A DNA stretch of 64,000 bases from Clostridiales bacterium (GTDB lineage: Bacteria; Bacillota; Clostridia; Christensenellales; JAISNN01): NCBI GenBank assembly GCA_031289755.1, contig JAITOU010000026.1:1-64000 (forward strand), given 5' to 3'. The notes under the pieces are model-generated. The model saw nothing but the letters and a program-made list of their open reading frames with translations, was not told the origin of the DNA and did no database searches. Shown here one piece after another: positions 7,372 to 16,036 of this stretch; position 1 is the first letter of the stretch; every line of letters starts with the position of its first letter. The position numbers and the translations under genes were made by a program.

Positions 7372-7517
7372 CGGATTTTGACTCTTTTCGCGCCTGACTG
7401 CGTTGCTTTTTCCTAACGTAGCGTAGGCTACGCGTCGTCAAAATCGCCTTGTCAGTCACAAAAACAGCCTAAAATCCTTTGACTCTTTTCGCGCCTGACT
7501 GCGTTGCTTTTTCCTAA
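7372..7517. repeat. dispersed palindromic element, copy B, with a duplicated left half
   Basis: The element at 7372-7480 has the family core: GTTGC-TTTTTCCTAA, a CGTAGC-GTAG-GCTACG hairpin, then GTCGTCAAAATCGCCTTGT. Its outer arms contain CGGATTTT and AAAATCC. A 40-bp segment at 7377-7416 is repeated exactly at 7478-7517. The right part is therefore a second, truncated left half ending just before the dnaX ribosome binding site. Confidence 0.75.
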
Positions 7518-7556
7518 TATAGTACATTGAATTATTCCCTAAAACAAAGGAGCATT

Positions 7557-9251
7557 ATGTCGGTTTCTCTTTACAGAAATTTCCGTCCGTCGGCTTTTAA
7601 AGACGTTGTGGGGCAGGAGCATATCGTGAGAACGCTCGTCAATCAGATAAAGACGGGCAATATCAGTCATGCTTATATATTCACGGGAACAAGGGGAACG
7701 GGCAAGACTACGACGGCAAAAATATTTGCACGAGCCGTAAATTGTTTGAAGCCGATAGACGGGTCGCCTTGCGGCAAATGCGCCGTGTGTCTGAGCGGCG
7801 CGGACGGCATAGATATAATCGAGCTTGACGGCGCAAGCAACAACGGTGTGGACGAGATAAGAGCGTTGCGCGACAACAGCAATTTTCCGCCGGTCAATTC
7901 CAAATACAAGGTTTACATCATAGACGAAGTGCATATGCTGTCCATAAACGCTTTTAACGCGCTTTTAAAGACGCTCGAAGAACCGCCGGCGCATATGATA
8001 TTTATACTTGCGACGACGGAAATTCATAAAGTACCGCAGACGGTTTTGTCGCGCTGCATGAGATTTGATTTTCGATTAGTGCCGACCGACATCATAGCCG
8101 ACAGAATAAGCAAGATATTCGGTGAGCTTAAAGTCAAATGCGAAAAGGAAGCCGCTTATGCTCTTGCCAAGCTCGGAGAAGGGAGCGTGAGAGACGCGCT
8201 GTCGTATGCGGATATCGCTCTTGCATATTCGGGCGGCGACGTGACGTACAGAAACGTCCTTGACGCGCTCATGGTCAGTCCGCCCGACGCATATATTCCG
8301 CTTGCGGACGATATATTGTCGGGGAATATAAGGGGCGCGTTGTCCGAAACGGACAGAATGCTCGGGACAAATTCTAATGTCAATATCATAAGGCGTGAGC
8401 TTTGCGATTTTTTTAGAAATCTCATATTTATAAGGGCGTCGGACGGCGCGTCGGTCAATGTGACAAAGGACCTTTTTGACGCCATGAAGCCGCTCGCCGA
8501 AAGATACGACCCCAAGCTTCTATACCGTGCGCTCGACATCTTTGCCAAGCTCGAATCGGATATGAGATACTCGTCTAATCCGAGAATTCTTCTCGAATCG
8601 GCGGTGATAAAGGCGGCGGACAGTCTGACGGAGACCGACGAATCGGGACTTGTCATCAGAATCAAAAATCTCGAAAACCGTCTTGCGGGCTTATCCGACG
8701 CAGGCGAAGGCTTAAAAAAAAACGTGATTAACGCCGCAACGCAAGAAAAGAACGCTACTAATGATGCGGCGGACAAAAAAGACCTTTCAAAAACCCGAAC
8801 ACAAAACATCGCGGAAAGCGGTATACAAGCGGATGCCGCCGCAAACGCGGCAAGCGGTATACAAGCGGACGCCGCCGCAAACGCAGCAAGCGGAATAGAA
8901 GCGGCAAGTCATGAGAATAAACCGCACGCTTATCCCGAAGCGCGCGTTTTGCTCGGAAAGGTGATAAATACTTTTAGAAAGCGCGGACTTTTTCAGCTCT
9001 ATACCTCGTTTTTGAACGTATATGACGCGGAAATAAACGGAAATGAGCTTCTGGTATTTTTTACCGACGATGCGGATTATAATTCCTTTTCGATAGTGAG
9101 CAACAAGACCGCCGCACAGGAGATATTGAACGAATCGGAAGCTTCGCTCAAAATAAAAGCGGTATTAAAAAAGACAAACGGACAAAACGTACAGGAAGAG
9201 ACGGAAAGACTTAAAGAATTATTTGACGGAAATTTTAAAACAAAATCATAG
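7557..9251 (+). CDS. dnaX: DNA polymerase III gamma/tau subunit
   Basis: ATG 7557 with AAAGGAG upstream gives 564 residues. The clamp-loader AAA+ ATPase domain shows the Walker A motif GTRGTGKTT, the four-Cys zinc module ending in PCGKCAVC, Walker B IIDEVHML, and the start YRNFRPSAF typical of DnaX. Domains II and III extend to about residue 370. A variable linker follows that includes a 36-bp tandem repeat (8817-8888, protein SGIQADAAANAA twice). A C-terminal tau-like domain begins at about 460. It heads the conserved dnaX-ybaB-recR cluster. Confidence 0.97.
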   Translation: MSVSLYRNFRPSAFKDVVGQEHIVRTLVNQIKTGNISHAYIFTGTRGTGKTTTAKIFARAVNCLKPIDGSPCGKCAVCLSGADGIDIIELDGASNNGVDEIRALRDNSNFPPVNSKYKVYIIDEVHMLSINAFNALLKTLEEPPAHMIFILATTEIHKVPQTVLSRCMRFDFRLVPTDIIADRISKIFGELKVKCEKEAAYALAKLGEGSVRDALSYADIALAYSGGDVTYRNVLDALMVSPPDAYIPLADDILSGNIRGALSETDRMLGTNSNVNIIRRELCDFFRNLIFIRASDGASVNVTKDLFDAMKPLAERYDPKLLYRALDIFAKLESDMRYSSNPRILLESAVIKAADSLTETDESGLVIRIKNLENRLAGLSDAGEGLKKNVINAATQEKNATNDAADKKDLSKTRTQNIAESGIQADAAANAASGIQADAAANAASGIEAASHENKPHAYPEARVLLGKVINTFRKRGLFQLYTSFLNVYDAEINGNELLVFFTDDADYNSFSIVSNKTAAQEILNESEASLKIKAVLKKTNGQNVQEETERLKELFDGNFKTKS

Positions 9252-9263
9252 GAGGCACGGGGT

Positions 9264-9596
9264 ATGGCAAAATTCGGAGGCTTCGGCGGCGGCAATATGC
9301 AGCAGCAGCTCATGAAGCAGGCTCAAAAAATGCAGGAAGATATGCAAAAGGCTCAGGAGGAGCTTGAAGAAACGGAGATAACCGCAGAAGCCGGCGGCGG
9401 TCTTGTGGAAGTAGTTATTACCGGCAAAAAGAAGCTTGTCAGTATCAAAATCAAGCCGGAGGTCGTCGATAAGGACGATGTGGAAATGCTCGAAGACTTG
9501 ATTATCGCCGCTATCAACGACGCGTACAAAACCGCAGACGAAGAAGCGGAAAGAGTTATGGGTCCGCTCGCAGGCGGCTTGGGTGGTTTATTTTGA
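9264..9596 (+). CDS. ybaB: YbaB/EbfC family nucleoid-associated protein
   Basis: The 110-residue protein has the family pattern: a long N-terminal helix rich in Gln and Met ([20 protein letters not shown]), then [25 protein letters not shown] and a C-terminal helix. These dimers bind DNA and possibly the replisome. AGGAGG lies upstream. It starts 12 bases after dnaX and overlaps recR, so the three form one operon. Confidence 0.95.
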   Translation: MAKFGGFGGGNMQQQLMKQAQKMQEDMQKAQEELEETEITAEAGGGLVEVVITGKKKLVSIKIKPEVVDKDDVEMLEDLIIAAINDAYKTADEEAERVMGPLAGGLGGLF

Positions 9597-10177
9597 GAGA
9601 TATAGACAGTATAGCCAAGCTTGCGGGGTGCTTTGCCAAAATGCCCGGCGTCGGCAAAAAAACTGCCGGACGCTATGCTTACGCGGTCATCAATATGCCC
9701 CGTGACGAAGCCGAAGAATTTTCTTCGGCAATTTTGGACGTCAAGGATAAGGTGCGGTTCTGCAAAACGTGCGGCAATTTTACCGACGAAGACGAATGCG
9801 AAATCTGCCGCAGGCGCGACGGCTCGGTCATTCTCGTGGTCAAAGAACCTAAGGACGTAACGGCGATAGAAAAGGTTCGGGAATATAGCGGCGTGTATCA
9901 TATCCTTCACGGCGTGATAGACCCGAACAACAATATCGGCCCTGACGATATAAAGATAAAGGAATTACTCGTGCGCTTAGACGGTGTAAGCGAAGTGATT
10001 GTCGCGACAAATCCCGACCTGCTCGGCGAAGCTACCGCCATGTATATAGCCAAGCTCTTAAAGCCTTTCGGGGTCAAGGTGACGCGTATCGCTCACGGCT
10101 TGCCCGTCGGCTCGGAGATAGAGTATGCCGATGAAATGACCTTGTCGAGAGCCTTGTCCGACCGTCGGACGATGTGA
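9593..10177 (+). CDS. recR: recombination mediator RecR
   Basis: The 194-residue protein has the N-terminal helix-hairpin-helix ([14 protein letters not shown]), the zinc finger [16 protein letters not shown] (residues about 58-73), and a Toprim domain beginning [16 protein letters not shown] with the HGVIDP loop. It works with RecF/RecO in loading RecA during gap repair. The start is TTG at 9593, whose last bases overlap the TGA of ybaB (TTGA), implying translational coupling. Confidence 0.96.
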   Translation: MRDIDSIAKLAGCFAKMPGVGKKTAGRYAYAVINMPRDEAEEFSSAILDVKDKVRFCKTCGNFTDEDECEICRRRDGSVILVVKEPKDVTAIEKVREYSGVYHILHGVIDPNNNIGPDDIKIKELLVRLDGVSEVIVATNPDLLGEATAMYIAKLLKPFGVKVTRIAHGLPVGSEIEYADEMTLSRALSDRRTM

Positions 10178-10642
10178 CGGGCAAGGGCGTTATAGCGTAT
10201 GTAACGGTTGGGACATTTAACAAAATTTGCGTTTGGTACTTGACATTTTTTTATACCGGTAGTACAATTAGACAAAATAGATTAAGTGTCTAAAATTTGC
10301 GGCGCACATATCAACCGAAAATTTGCACGGAATCCTTGATGCGGGTTTTTCTCATTCTTTATTTTCATTCTTTTTGCAGCTTTGTACATCGGCGTTTATG
10401 CCGTCTGTGTTTTCCGTAGGGTTGTTTTGCGGAGAAGCTTTGCAGCGCGGAATTGCGGCGGATAGGGAGAAATACATCGTATTTTTGTACAAAACAAAAT
10501 ATTTCGACAAAATCTTATCTGCTTTGATAAATTATGTTATCAAAATTACGGGTTTTGTGTTTTAGAATGGTTTAGGGGAGCAAAAAAATTTTTGCCGTAC
10601 TAAATCGGTCGGTGACTCTCATAAGTTAAAATGAGGGAAAAA
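10178..10642 (+). promoter_or_regulatory. intergenic region with a strong promoter at 10240-10268
   Basis: TTGACA (10240-10245), a 17-nt spacer and TACAAT (10263-10268) predict a start near 10275. That would give the deacetylase gene a leader of about 360 nt. No convincing gene or known riboswitch is seen in the leader; an 80-codon frame at 10323 lacks a ribosome binding site. Confidence 0.55.
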
Positions 10643-11407
10643 ATGTTTGTCACCGTCAATTTAAAAAAAATCTTAAAAACGTCGGCGTTTGCGGCGGCTC
10701 TCGCTGTGAGCGTCATAATGCTCGGACATCCGGCGATAATGGCGGCGTATGCCGGATACTCGATGCGCAGAGTGCCGGTGTACAGTGTGGAGACCGAAAA
10801 GCGGCAAATATGTCTTACCTTTGACGCGGCATGGGGAGCGGACAAGACTGCGGGAATCGTCGAGATATTAAAAAAGAACGGAATAAGCGCGACATTCTTT
10901 TTGACCGGCTTCTGGATAGACAAATTTCCCGAAGAGGTAAAGCTGTTGGACGAAGCCGGTATCGAGATAGGCAACCACAGCGAGAACCACCCCGACATGG
11001 CAAAGCTTTCCGCAGGGCAGATAAAGGAAGAATTGGAATCGGTCAACCGAAAGCTAAAAGCCTTAACGGGAAAGGACGTAAAGTATTTCAGACCGCCTTT
11101 CGGGAGCTACAACGACAGGCTGATATCGACGGCGGAGAGTATGGGGCTGACGGTCGTTCAGTGGGACGTGGACAGTTTAGATTGGAAGGACACAAAGTCG
11201 TCCACGATTGTCAACAGAGTGATATCAAAGGTCAAGAACGGTTCTATACTGCTTTTTCACAACAACAGCGAGTGCGTCTTGGACGCCGTAGGCATAATAA
11301 TTCCGCTTTTAAAAAATAAGGGGTATACCTTTGCGACGGTAGGCGAAACGGTGTACGGGGAAAATTATTACATAGACCATACCGGGCGGCAACGCCCTAA
11401 TATATAG
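10643..11407 (+). CDS. polysaccharide deacetylase (NodB/CE4 family), PdaB-like
   Basis: The start at 10643 is preferred because GAGGG lies five bases upstream; ATG 10631 in frame is possible. The 254-residue protein has an N-terminal membrane anchor or uncleaved signal (residues about 9-32) and then a NodB domain. Motif 1 is LTFDAAWG (the second Asp of the usual TFDDG is replaced, as in PdaB-type proteins). Motif 2 is NHSENH with both metal-binding histidines, and motif 3 is RPPFGSYN. The end carries ILLFHNN. It probably deacetylates peptidoglycan or another cell-wall glycan outside the membrane. A sporulation role like PdaB is possible. Confidence 0.85.
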   Translation: MFVTVNLKKILKTSAFAAALAVSVIMLGHPAIMAAYAGYSMRRVPVYSVETEKRQICLTFDAAWGADKTAGIVEILKKNGISATFFLTGFWIDKFPEEVKLLDEAGIEIGNHSENHPDMAKLSAGQIKEELESVNRKLKALTGKDVKYFRPPFGSYNDRLISTAESMGLTVVQWDVDSLDWKDTKSSTIVNRVISKVKNGSILLFHNNSECVLDAVGIIIPLLKNKGYTFATVGETVYGENYYIDHTGRQRPNI

Positions 11408-11580
11408 GTCAAGCCCAAAACGACGCCGTTATGGCGGCGCGGGGAAGAGAGATAAAGCAACCTAATGATAAAAGCTACCGAATAACCGTATACAGATATT
11501 AATCGCAAACAAGCCGGTCCAAAAAACCGGAGCGGATTTTTTAATCCGATAAAAACATATAAGAACGTATGGAGGACACT

Positions 11581-12246
11581 ATGAATTATGAACAGATGAG
11601 TAACAATGCGCTTCATTTGCGCGGAGTTGTCGATTCGGAACCGAAATTCAGTCATGAAGTTATGGGCGAAGGCTTTTATGAAATCAATCTCAAAGTAAAA
11701 AGATTGTCGGAGCAGTACGATATTTTGCCCGTTACCGTTTCGGAACGGCTTCTCGACGACAACGATGCCGGACTCGGCAGGGAGATAAGCGTCTTCGGGC
11801 AATTCCGCAGCTACAACAAGACTGAGGACGAAAAGAGCCGTCTTATGCTCACCGTGTTTGTAAGAGAGATAGCCGAAGCCGACGAGAAGCAGAACCCGAA
11901 CGTCATAACGCTCACGGGCTATCTATGCAAGCCGCCCGTTTACCGCACTACCCCCTTTAACCGCGAGATAGCCGATATGCTCGTAGCCGTCAACCGCGCT
12001 TACAACAAATCCGATTATATACCTTGCATAGCGTGGGGCAGAAATGCGCGCTTTGTAAAAAATCTTTCCGTCGGCGAAAAATTGACGGTAAGCGGCAGAA
12101 TACAGAGCCGCGAATATCAAAAGAACATGGACGGCGTAATCGTTGCAAAAACGGCTTATGAAGTGTCCGTAAATAAGATTTTTTTGAATGACAGAGACGC
12201 GCAGGACGCGTGGTATCTGCAAGGGTGCAATACGCAGCAACAATAA
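11581..12246 (+). CDS. single-stranded DNA-binding protein-like, two OB folds
   Basis: ATG 11581 follows GGAGG. The 221-residue product carries two OB-like halves: residues about 10-100 (ALHLRGVVDSEPKFSH...VFGQFRSYN) and 108-205 (VITLTGYLCKPPVYRTTPFNREIADMLVAVN...YIPCIAWGRNARFV...LTVSGRIQSREY). The second half has the SSB/PriB signature. It lacks the acidic DDLPF tail of the canonical SSB, which is encoded separately at 23.9 kb. Similar proteins occur in Clostridia as accessory SSBs. The precise role is unknown. Confidence 0.75.
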   Translation: MNYEQMSNNALHLRGVVDSEPKFSHEVMGEGFYEINLKVKRLSEQYDILPVTVSERLLDDNDAGLGREISVFGQFRSYNKTEDEKSRLMLTVFVREIAEADEKQNPNVITLTGYLCKPPVYRTTPFNREIADMLVAVNRAYNKSDYIPCIAWGRNARFVKNLSVGEKLTVSGRIQSREYQKNMDGVIVAKTAYEVSVNKIFLNDRDAQDAWYLQGCNTQQQ

Positions 12247-12257
12247 GCAACGCGGTA

Positions 12258-12295
12258 GATAAGGGCATACGCATTTTGATGTGTATGTCCTTATC
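12258..12295. terminator. long hairpin between the SSB-like and YkvI genes
   Basis: GATAAGGGCATAC (12258-12270) pairs with GTATGTCCTTATC (12283-12295) with one G-U pair. No U-tract follows, so termination is uncertain. Confidence 0.5.
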
Positions 12296-12330
12296 TCGCA
12301 TAATTGACGGTAAGCGGCGTATAATATACC

Positions 12331-13356
12331 ATGCTAAAATCATTTAAAAATGCCGCATTGTATATAAGCGCGATAATAGGCGCGGGATTTGCGACGGGCA
12401 GCGAGATAGCGCTGTTTTTTGGGGAGCAGAGTATCGTGATAATTTTGCTTGCCGGAATCATGCTCGGAAGCTTTGCCGGAGCTTTCCTACGCATCGGCAA
12501 TATCATATACGCCGAGAAGCCGCAAGGGGAAGCTTTTGATTTTTTTGATATATTTCCGGGTAAGAGCGCCGCTTTTTTGAGAGCGGTTTTTTTGATTGCT
12601 TCGTTTGTGACGCTGGCGGCTATGACGGCAGGGGCGGAGAGAATCTTTGAAACGGTCTTTAAAATCAAATATGCCGGAGTAATAAGCCTTATTCCCGCCG
12701 TCCTTTGCGGACTGCTCAATATAGACAAAATCAAGTCGCTGTTTTCGGCATTGGTGGCGGTGACGGTCGCGCTGATATTTTATTTGTATGTCAACAGCGT
12801 AGGAGCGGCGGCTTTTGACGGCGGCGGACACAATATTCTCAAAGCGGTGGCTTATGTGTCTATGAACGTCTTTTTGGGCGGCTACCTGATAGTCAAAAAG
12901 GAAAAATCGGATAAAAAAGAAATAATCCTTACGGCGGTTTTTTCCGCATTGATACTGACCGCTTTGCTCGTGATGATATACGGTATAAACGGGGGAAGCA
13001 CTCACGAAATGCCCGTGATAGAAGCGGCTGCGGCGGCAGGCAGAGAAAGGATTGCAGCAGGCATAGTTTTGTTATCGATATTCTCGACAATGATATCGAC
13101 GGCTAAAACCTTGTTTAACCGACTGCTCAAAAAGCAGGGGAAGTTTTTGGCGGCACTATCGCTCGTCGCATCGGCTTTTTTTGTCAGTCTTGCCGGATTT
13201 AAAAATATCGTCGATTATGCTTATCCTGTCATTAGTCTTTTTAGCTCGGTCTTTACGGCATTGACGATTATCTTCTTGGTAAAGCACGGAAAAGCCAAAA
13301 AACAGAGTTTTTTTGCTCAAAAAAAAATTGTAAAAAGTTCTCAAATTGTTGATTAA
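12331..13356 (+). CDS. YkvI-family membrane transporter-like protein
   Basis: The 341-residue protein has about ten hydrophobic segments and opens with SAIIGAGFATGSEIALFF, the hallmark of the YkvI family within the APC/LeuT-like superfamily. The substrate is unknown. It ends with a short basic cytoplasmic tail. There is no Shine-Dalgarno sequence, but TATAAT (12320-12325) ends five bases before the ATG, so the transcript may be leaderless. Confidence 0.8.
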   Translation: MLKSFKNAALYISAIIGAGFATGSEIALFFGEQSIVIILLAGIMLGSFAGAFLRIGNIIYAEKPQGEAFDFFDIFPGKSAAFLRAVFLIASFVTLAAMTAGAERIFETVFKIKYAGVISLIPAVLCGLLNIDKIKSLFSALVAVTVALIFYLYVNSVGAAAFDGGGHNILKAVAYVSMNVFLGGYLIVKKEKSDKKEIILTAVFSALILTALLVMIYGINGGSTHEMPVIEAAAAAGRERIAAGIVLLSIFSTMISTAKTLFNRLLKKQGKFLAALSLVASAFFVSLAGFKNIVDYAYPVISLFSSVFTALTIIFLVKHGKAKKQSFFAQKKIVKSSQIVD

Positions 13357-13542
13357 AACGCCGAAAAGACAGTTTTTTAACCGAAATTTTTACCTTTCTC
13401 AAAATATCTCAAAATATCTTTGCATATCGCGGCGGCATTATGGTATAATGTTTGTGTCGCTTCGGTCAAGAAACGCCGCTCAGGGGAAAGCTCTCCGATA
13501 AGCCGGTATTCCGCAGTGATAAATTCAAAAAGGAAAAAGCTT

Positions 13543-14442
13543 ATGAAAAAGATTATACTTACGGTCGCACTGCTTATACTGTCCGTCTTTGTATTGGCGG
13601 CGTGTACGCAGCAAAAGGCGATATCCGATTCGCTCAAACGTGGTTGGGATGTAAATCTCCAAACGCTCAAATATGACATTTTTGAAACCGAGCAAGAGAA
13701 CGGTGCGGATATCAAACGGCTCATCGGCGAAATGTCAGTCACTATGCAACGCTTTGACAAAACCGACGTCAAAATAAACGACAAGGAATTGAAAGGTTTT
13801 AGCGGCTACAAAACGTCGTACTTTATAACTATGTCGGACGGCGGTAAAGCTGTCGAGATAGACTCGCAAGCAATCTTTGCCGGGACAAAAATGAAGCCGC
13901 AGTATTCGTATAAGAGCGTCACGGTAGACGGTACGCTGTTGTATGAGATAACGGCGGCTTATACCGCCAAAAATTATGAGTATTCCCTTACACAAAACGG
14001 TGAAACGCCCAAAAGCGGTAAAATCAAACTCAAAGGAACATATTTTGACAACGAGATGATTTTTGCGCTCTTGCGGACTTGTCCGCTCGAAGATAGGGGA
14101 AGCAGCTTTGATTTTGCTTTCAGCGTTCCGAGTGTTTTGGACGACACTTCGGGCTTTGTCGATATGAAAATCGTCAACGCCGAAGGAAGCAGCGTGAAGT
14201 ATAAGAGAGAAGACAGAACCGAAAAAGACGGCTATACGGACGCGGATTTTGTAATCGGCGTCGATGACGCTTTGCATTTCAAATACGTTCCTGCGCAAGA
14301 CCTTGATTATAATGGCATGACGGAAATGTTTTATGCAAAGACTAACGACTTGCTTTTTGACAAAAAAGAAACCTATATTCCCGTGTATATCAAACAAAAC
14401 AATATAGAATATATCTTTTACCAAGCGGAAGAAACAAAATAG
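13543..14442 (+). CDS. putative lipoprotein of unknown function
   Basis: ATG 13543 with AAAGGA upstream gives 299 residues. The N-terminus is a lipoprotein signal peptide (KKIILTVALLILSVFVLAAC) with the lipobox LAAC and lipidated C21. The rest is hydrophilic and beta-rich, with no recognised domain. It is expected on the outer face of the membrane. An upstream -10-like TATAAT lies at 13444. tRNA-Arg follows. Confidence 0.8.
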   Translation: MKKIILTVALLILSVFVLAACTQQKAISDSLKRGWDVNLQTLKYDIFETEQENGADIKRLIGEMSVTMQRFDKTDVKINDKELKGFSGYKTSYFITMSDGGKAVEIDSQAIFAGTKMKPQYSYKSVTVDGTLLYEITAAYTAKNYEYSLTQNGETPKSGKIKLKGTYFDNEMIFALLRTCPLEDRGSSFDFAFSVPSVLDDTSGFVDMKIVNAEGSSVKYKREDRTEKDGYTDADFVIGVDDALHFKYVPAQDLDYNGMTEMFYAKTNDLLFDKKETYIPVYIKQNNIEYIFYQAEETK

Positions 14443-14517
14443 ATAACTCATACAAAGACGGCATTCGGCTTTTGTTAAAAGCCGAATTTGCCGGTATAGA
14501 ACCGCACAAAACCGTAT

Positions 14518-14594
14518 GTACCCGTAGCTCAGCGGATTAGAGTGTCAGACTCCGACTCTGAAGGCCGAAGGTTCAAATCCTTTCGGGTACACCA
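14518..14594 (+). tRNA. tRNA-Arg (anticodon CCG)
   Basis: The acceptor arms GTACCCG (14518-14524) and CGGGTAC (14584-14590) pair fully, followed by discriminator A and an encoded CCA. The anticodon stem TCAGA/TCTGA encloses the loop CTCCGAC, giving anticodon CCG. The T loop is TTCAAAT with a GAAGG/CCTTT stem. Confidence 0.95.
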
Positions 14595-14597
14595 AAT

Positions 14598-14633
14598 AAC
14601 CCGACGTTATTATGATAGACGTCGGGTTTTTTT
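14598..14633 (+). terminator. terminator after tRNA-Arg
   Basis: AACCCGACGT (14598-14607) pairs with ACGTCGGGTT (14619-14628), then a run of T residues. Confidence 0.9.
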
Positions 14634-14708
14634 ATGTGCCGCAATGTGATATTTGTTTTTGAATCGGCAAGAAATAACATGAGCGGCGGCGCAAAAATTT
14701 GTTTTTTG

Positions 14709-14723
14709 ACGGTACTATACCGT
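14709..14723. repeat. inverted pair of the CGGTATAG octamer
   Basis: ACGGTA-CTA-TACCGT is a perfect 6-bp inverted repeat. Read on the minus strand it is ACGGTATAGTACCGT. It lies 36 bases after the stop codon of the minus-strand MBL gene and may act in its termination, since T-rich DNA flanks it. Confidence 0.6.
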
Positions 14724-14758
14724 GCAAATCGTTGTTTTTTTGCTTTTTTAAATCATTA

Positions 14759-15526
14759 TTAAACGGAGTAAACGGTGTGCCATTGTCCGACAGGCAATAT
14801 TTCAAAACCGAATTTTTTTAAATCTGACGGGTTTGTTTGATAATGCGACATATCGTCGATGTGAACGGGTATTACCAAACCAAGATTAAGCGTTTGCCTG
14901 TATTTGTCCAACATAGGGGCTGACATAGTTAGCGGTCCGCCAAACTTGTTATTGCTTACTTCACCTAAGTTAGCAACGGTCAAATCAATTTTGGGGTAGG
15001 CAGCCGTCAAAAAATCAACGACGTCTTTGTGGTAAACGGTATCGGACGTAAAATAAATAGTAAACGTACTTTCTTGATTTTGGATTTCGACTATATAGCC
15101 GTTGACTGCGCCGGCTAATTTTCGCATTAACAAATTGTTCCCGTGATAAGCTGGAACGGCTATAATAGTCACGGCACAATCGTCAAAAAGGAATTTTTTT
15201 GATTGTCCCCAAGAAAGCGGATTTTGATTATATCCTTTAAAGCTATCGGTATAGTTTGGATGAAAAACAACAGGGATATCTTTATCAATTTTTTTAATGC
15301 CGAAGCTATCGCAATGGTCGGCGTGCATATGGGTTATCAGCCAAAGCTTGATATCTTTGAATGTGCCGTCGTCATACGTCGGACTGCGCATTCTTTTTGA
15401 ATCAAACGACTTAAATGACACGACTTCACCTTGCGGACATAATGACGGGTCTATTGCGATTTTTATTGATTCATTTATACGGATTAAGCACGTCGCAAGA
15501 CCGACATGAAAAAAACTAATTTCCAA
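14759..15526 (-). CDS. MBL-fold metallo-hydrolase, UlaG-like
   Basis: The 255-residue protein contains the metallo-beta-lactamase motif THMHADHCD (HxHxDH), a later PAYHGNN histidine, FTSDTVYH and VPVHIDD near the end, the typical metal-ligand order. Resemblance is to the UlaG/YhfI-type cytoplasmic hydrolases acting on lactones or phosphoesters; the substrate is unknown. The start is TTG at 15526 with AAAGGA upstream on the minus strand. Confidence 0.85.
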   Translation of the reverse strand: MEISFFHVGLATCLIRINESIKIAIDPSLCPQGEVVSFKSFDSKRMRSPTYDDGTFKDIKLWLITHMHADHCDSFGIKKIDKDIPVVFHPNYTDSFKGYNQNPLSWGQSKKFLFDDCAVTIIAVPAYHGNNLLMRKLAGAVNGYIVEIQNQESTFTIYFTSDTVYHKDVVDFLTAAYPKIDLTVANLGEVSNNKFGGPLTMSAPMLDKYRQTLNLGLVIPVHIDDMSHYQTNPSDLKKFGFEILPVGQWHTVYSV

Positions 15527-15648
15527 AATTCTTATCCTTTTAAATAGCCGCTAAATGTAAAAACGGATTAGCGGCTTGCGATAATTTGAGGACGGTTAGA
15601 ATTGTGATTGAAGCAAAAAATATTTAATTTACAATATAAAAAAACACA

Positions 15649-15888
15649 TTATTTATTTTCGTTATCGTCGGACGGGCTTGACAGAGCGGCGGCTTTTTTT
15701 TCTTCGTATTGACCGATAAATCTGTTTATCAGATATGTCGCGGCGACGATTAGCACGATGACGATAAAAATCGCGAGCATTCCTTTCCAAAATATTTCAA
15801 GAGATTTTTTTATATTTTCTACATAGTTTTCGGAGACGGCGAAAAGTACGGAAGTCATAGACATCAAGCCGTTTATCAGATACAACAT
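15649..15888 (-). CDS. sodium-pump decarboxylase gamma subunit (OadG family)
   Basis: The 79-residue protein has one membrane helix (residues about 33-54, WKGMLAIFIVIVLIVAATYL) followed by a hydrophilic tail. This is the layout of OadG/MmdD subunits that assemble membrane-bound biotin-dependent decarboxylases. AAGGAG precedes the ATG. It lies 148 bases downstream of the beta subunit on the same strand. No alpha or biotin-carrier subunit is in the window. Confidence 0.75.
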   Translation of the reverse strand: MLYLINGLMSMTSVLFAVSENYVENIKKSLEIFWKGMLAIFIVIVLIVAATYLINRFIGQYEEKKAAALSSPSDDNENK

Positions 15889-16036
15889 ATTTTTTCTCCT
15901 TGTTTTGAGTTTTGGTTTTTATTTTGATTTAGACTGCTTTTTTAAGGTGTTTTGAAAGGCTTTAAAGAAGCGAAACGCCCGTATTGCCCTTTAAATTGGG
16001 TTGTGGGGCGCGAAACGCTTTTATCGAGCTTGCGGG

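Noticed and set aside
10323-10565. 80-codon frame between recR and the deacetylase gene
   Set aside because: No ribosome binding site and no domain; it lies in the probable leader of the next gene.
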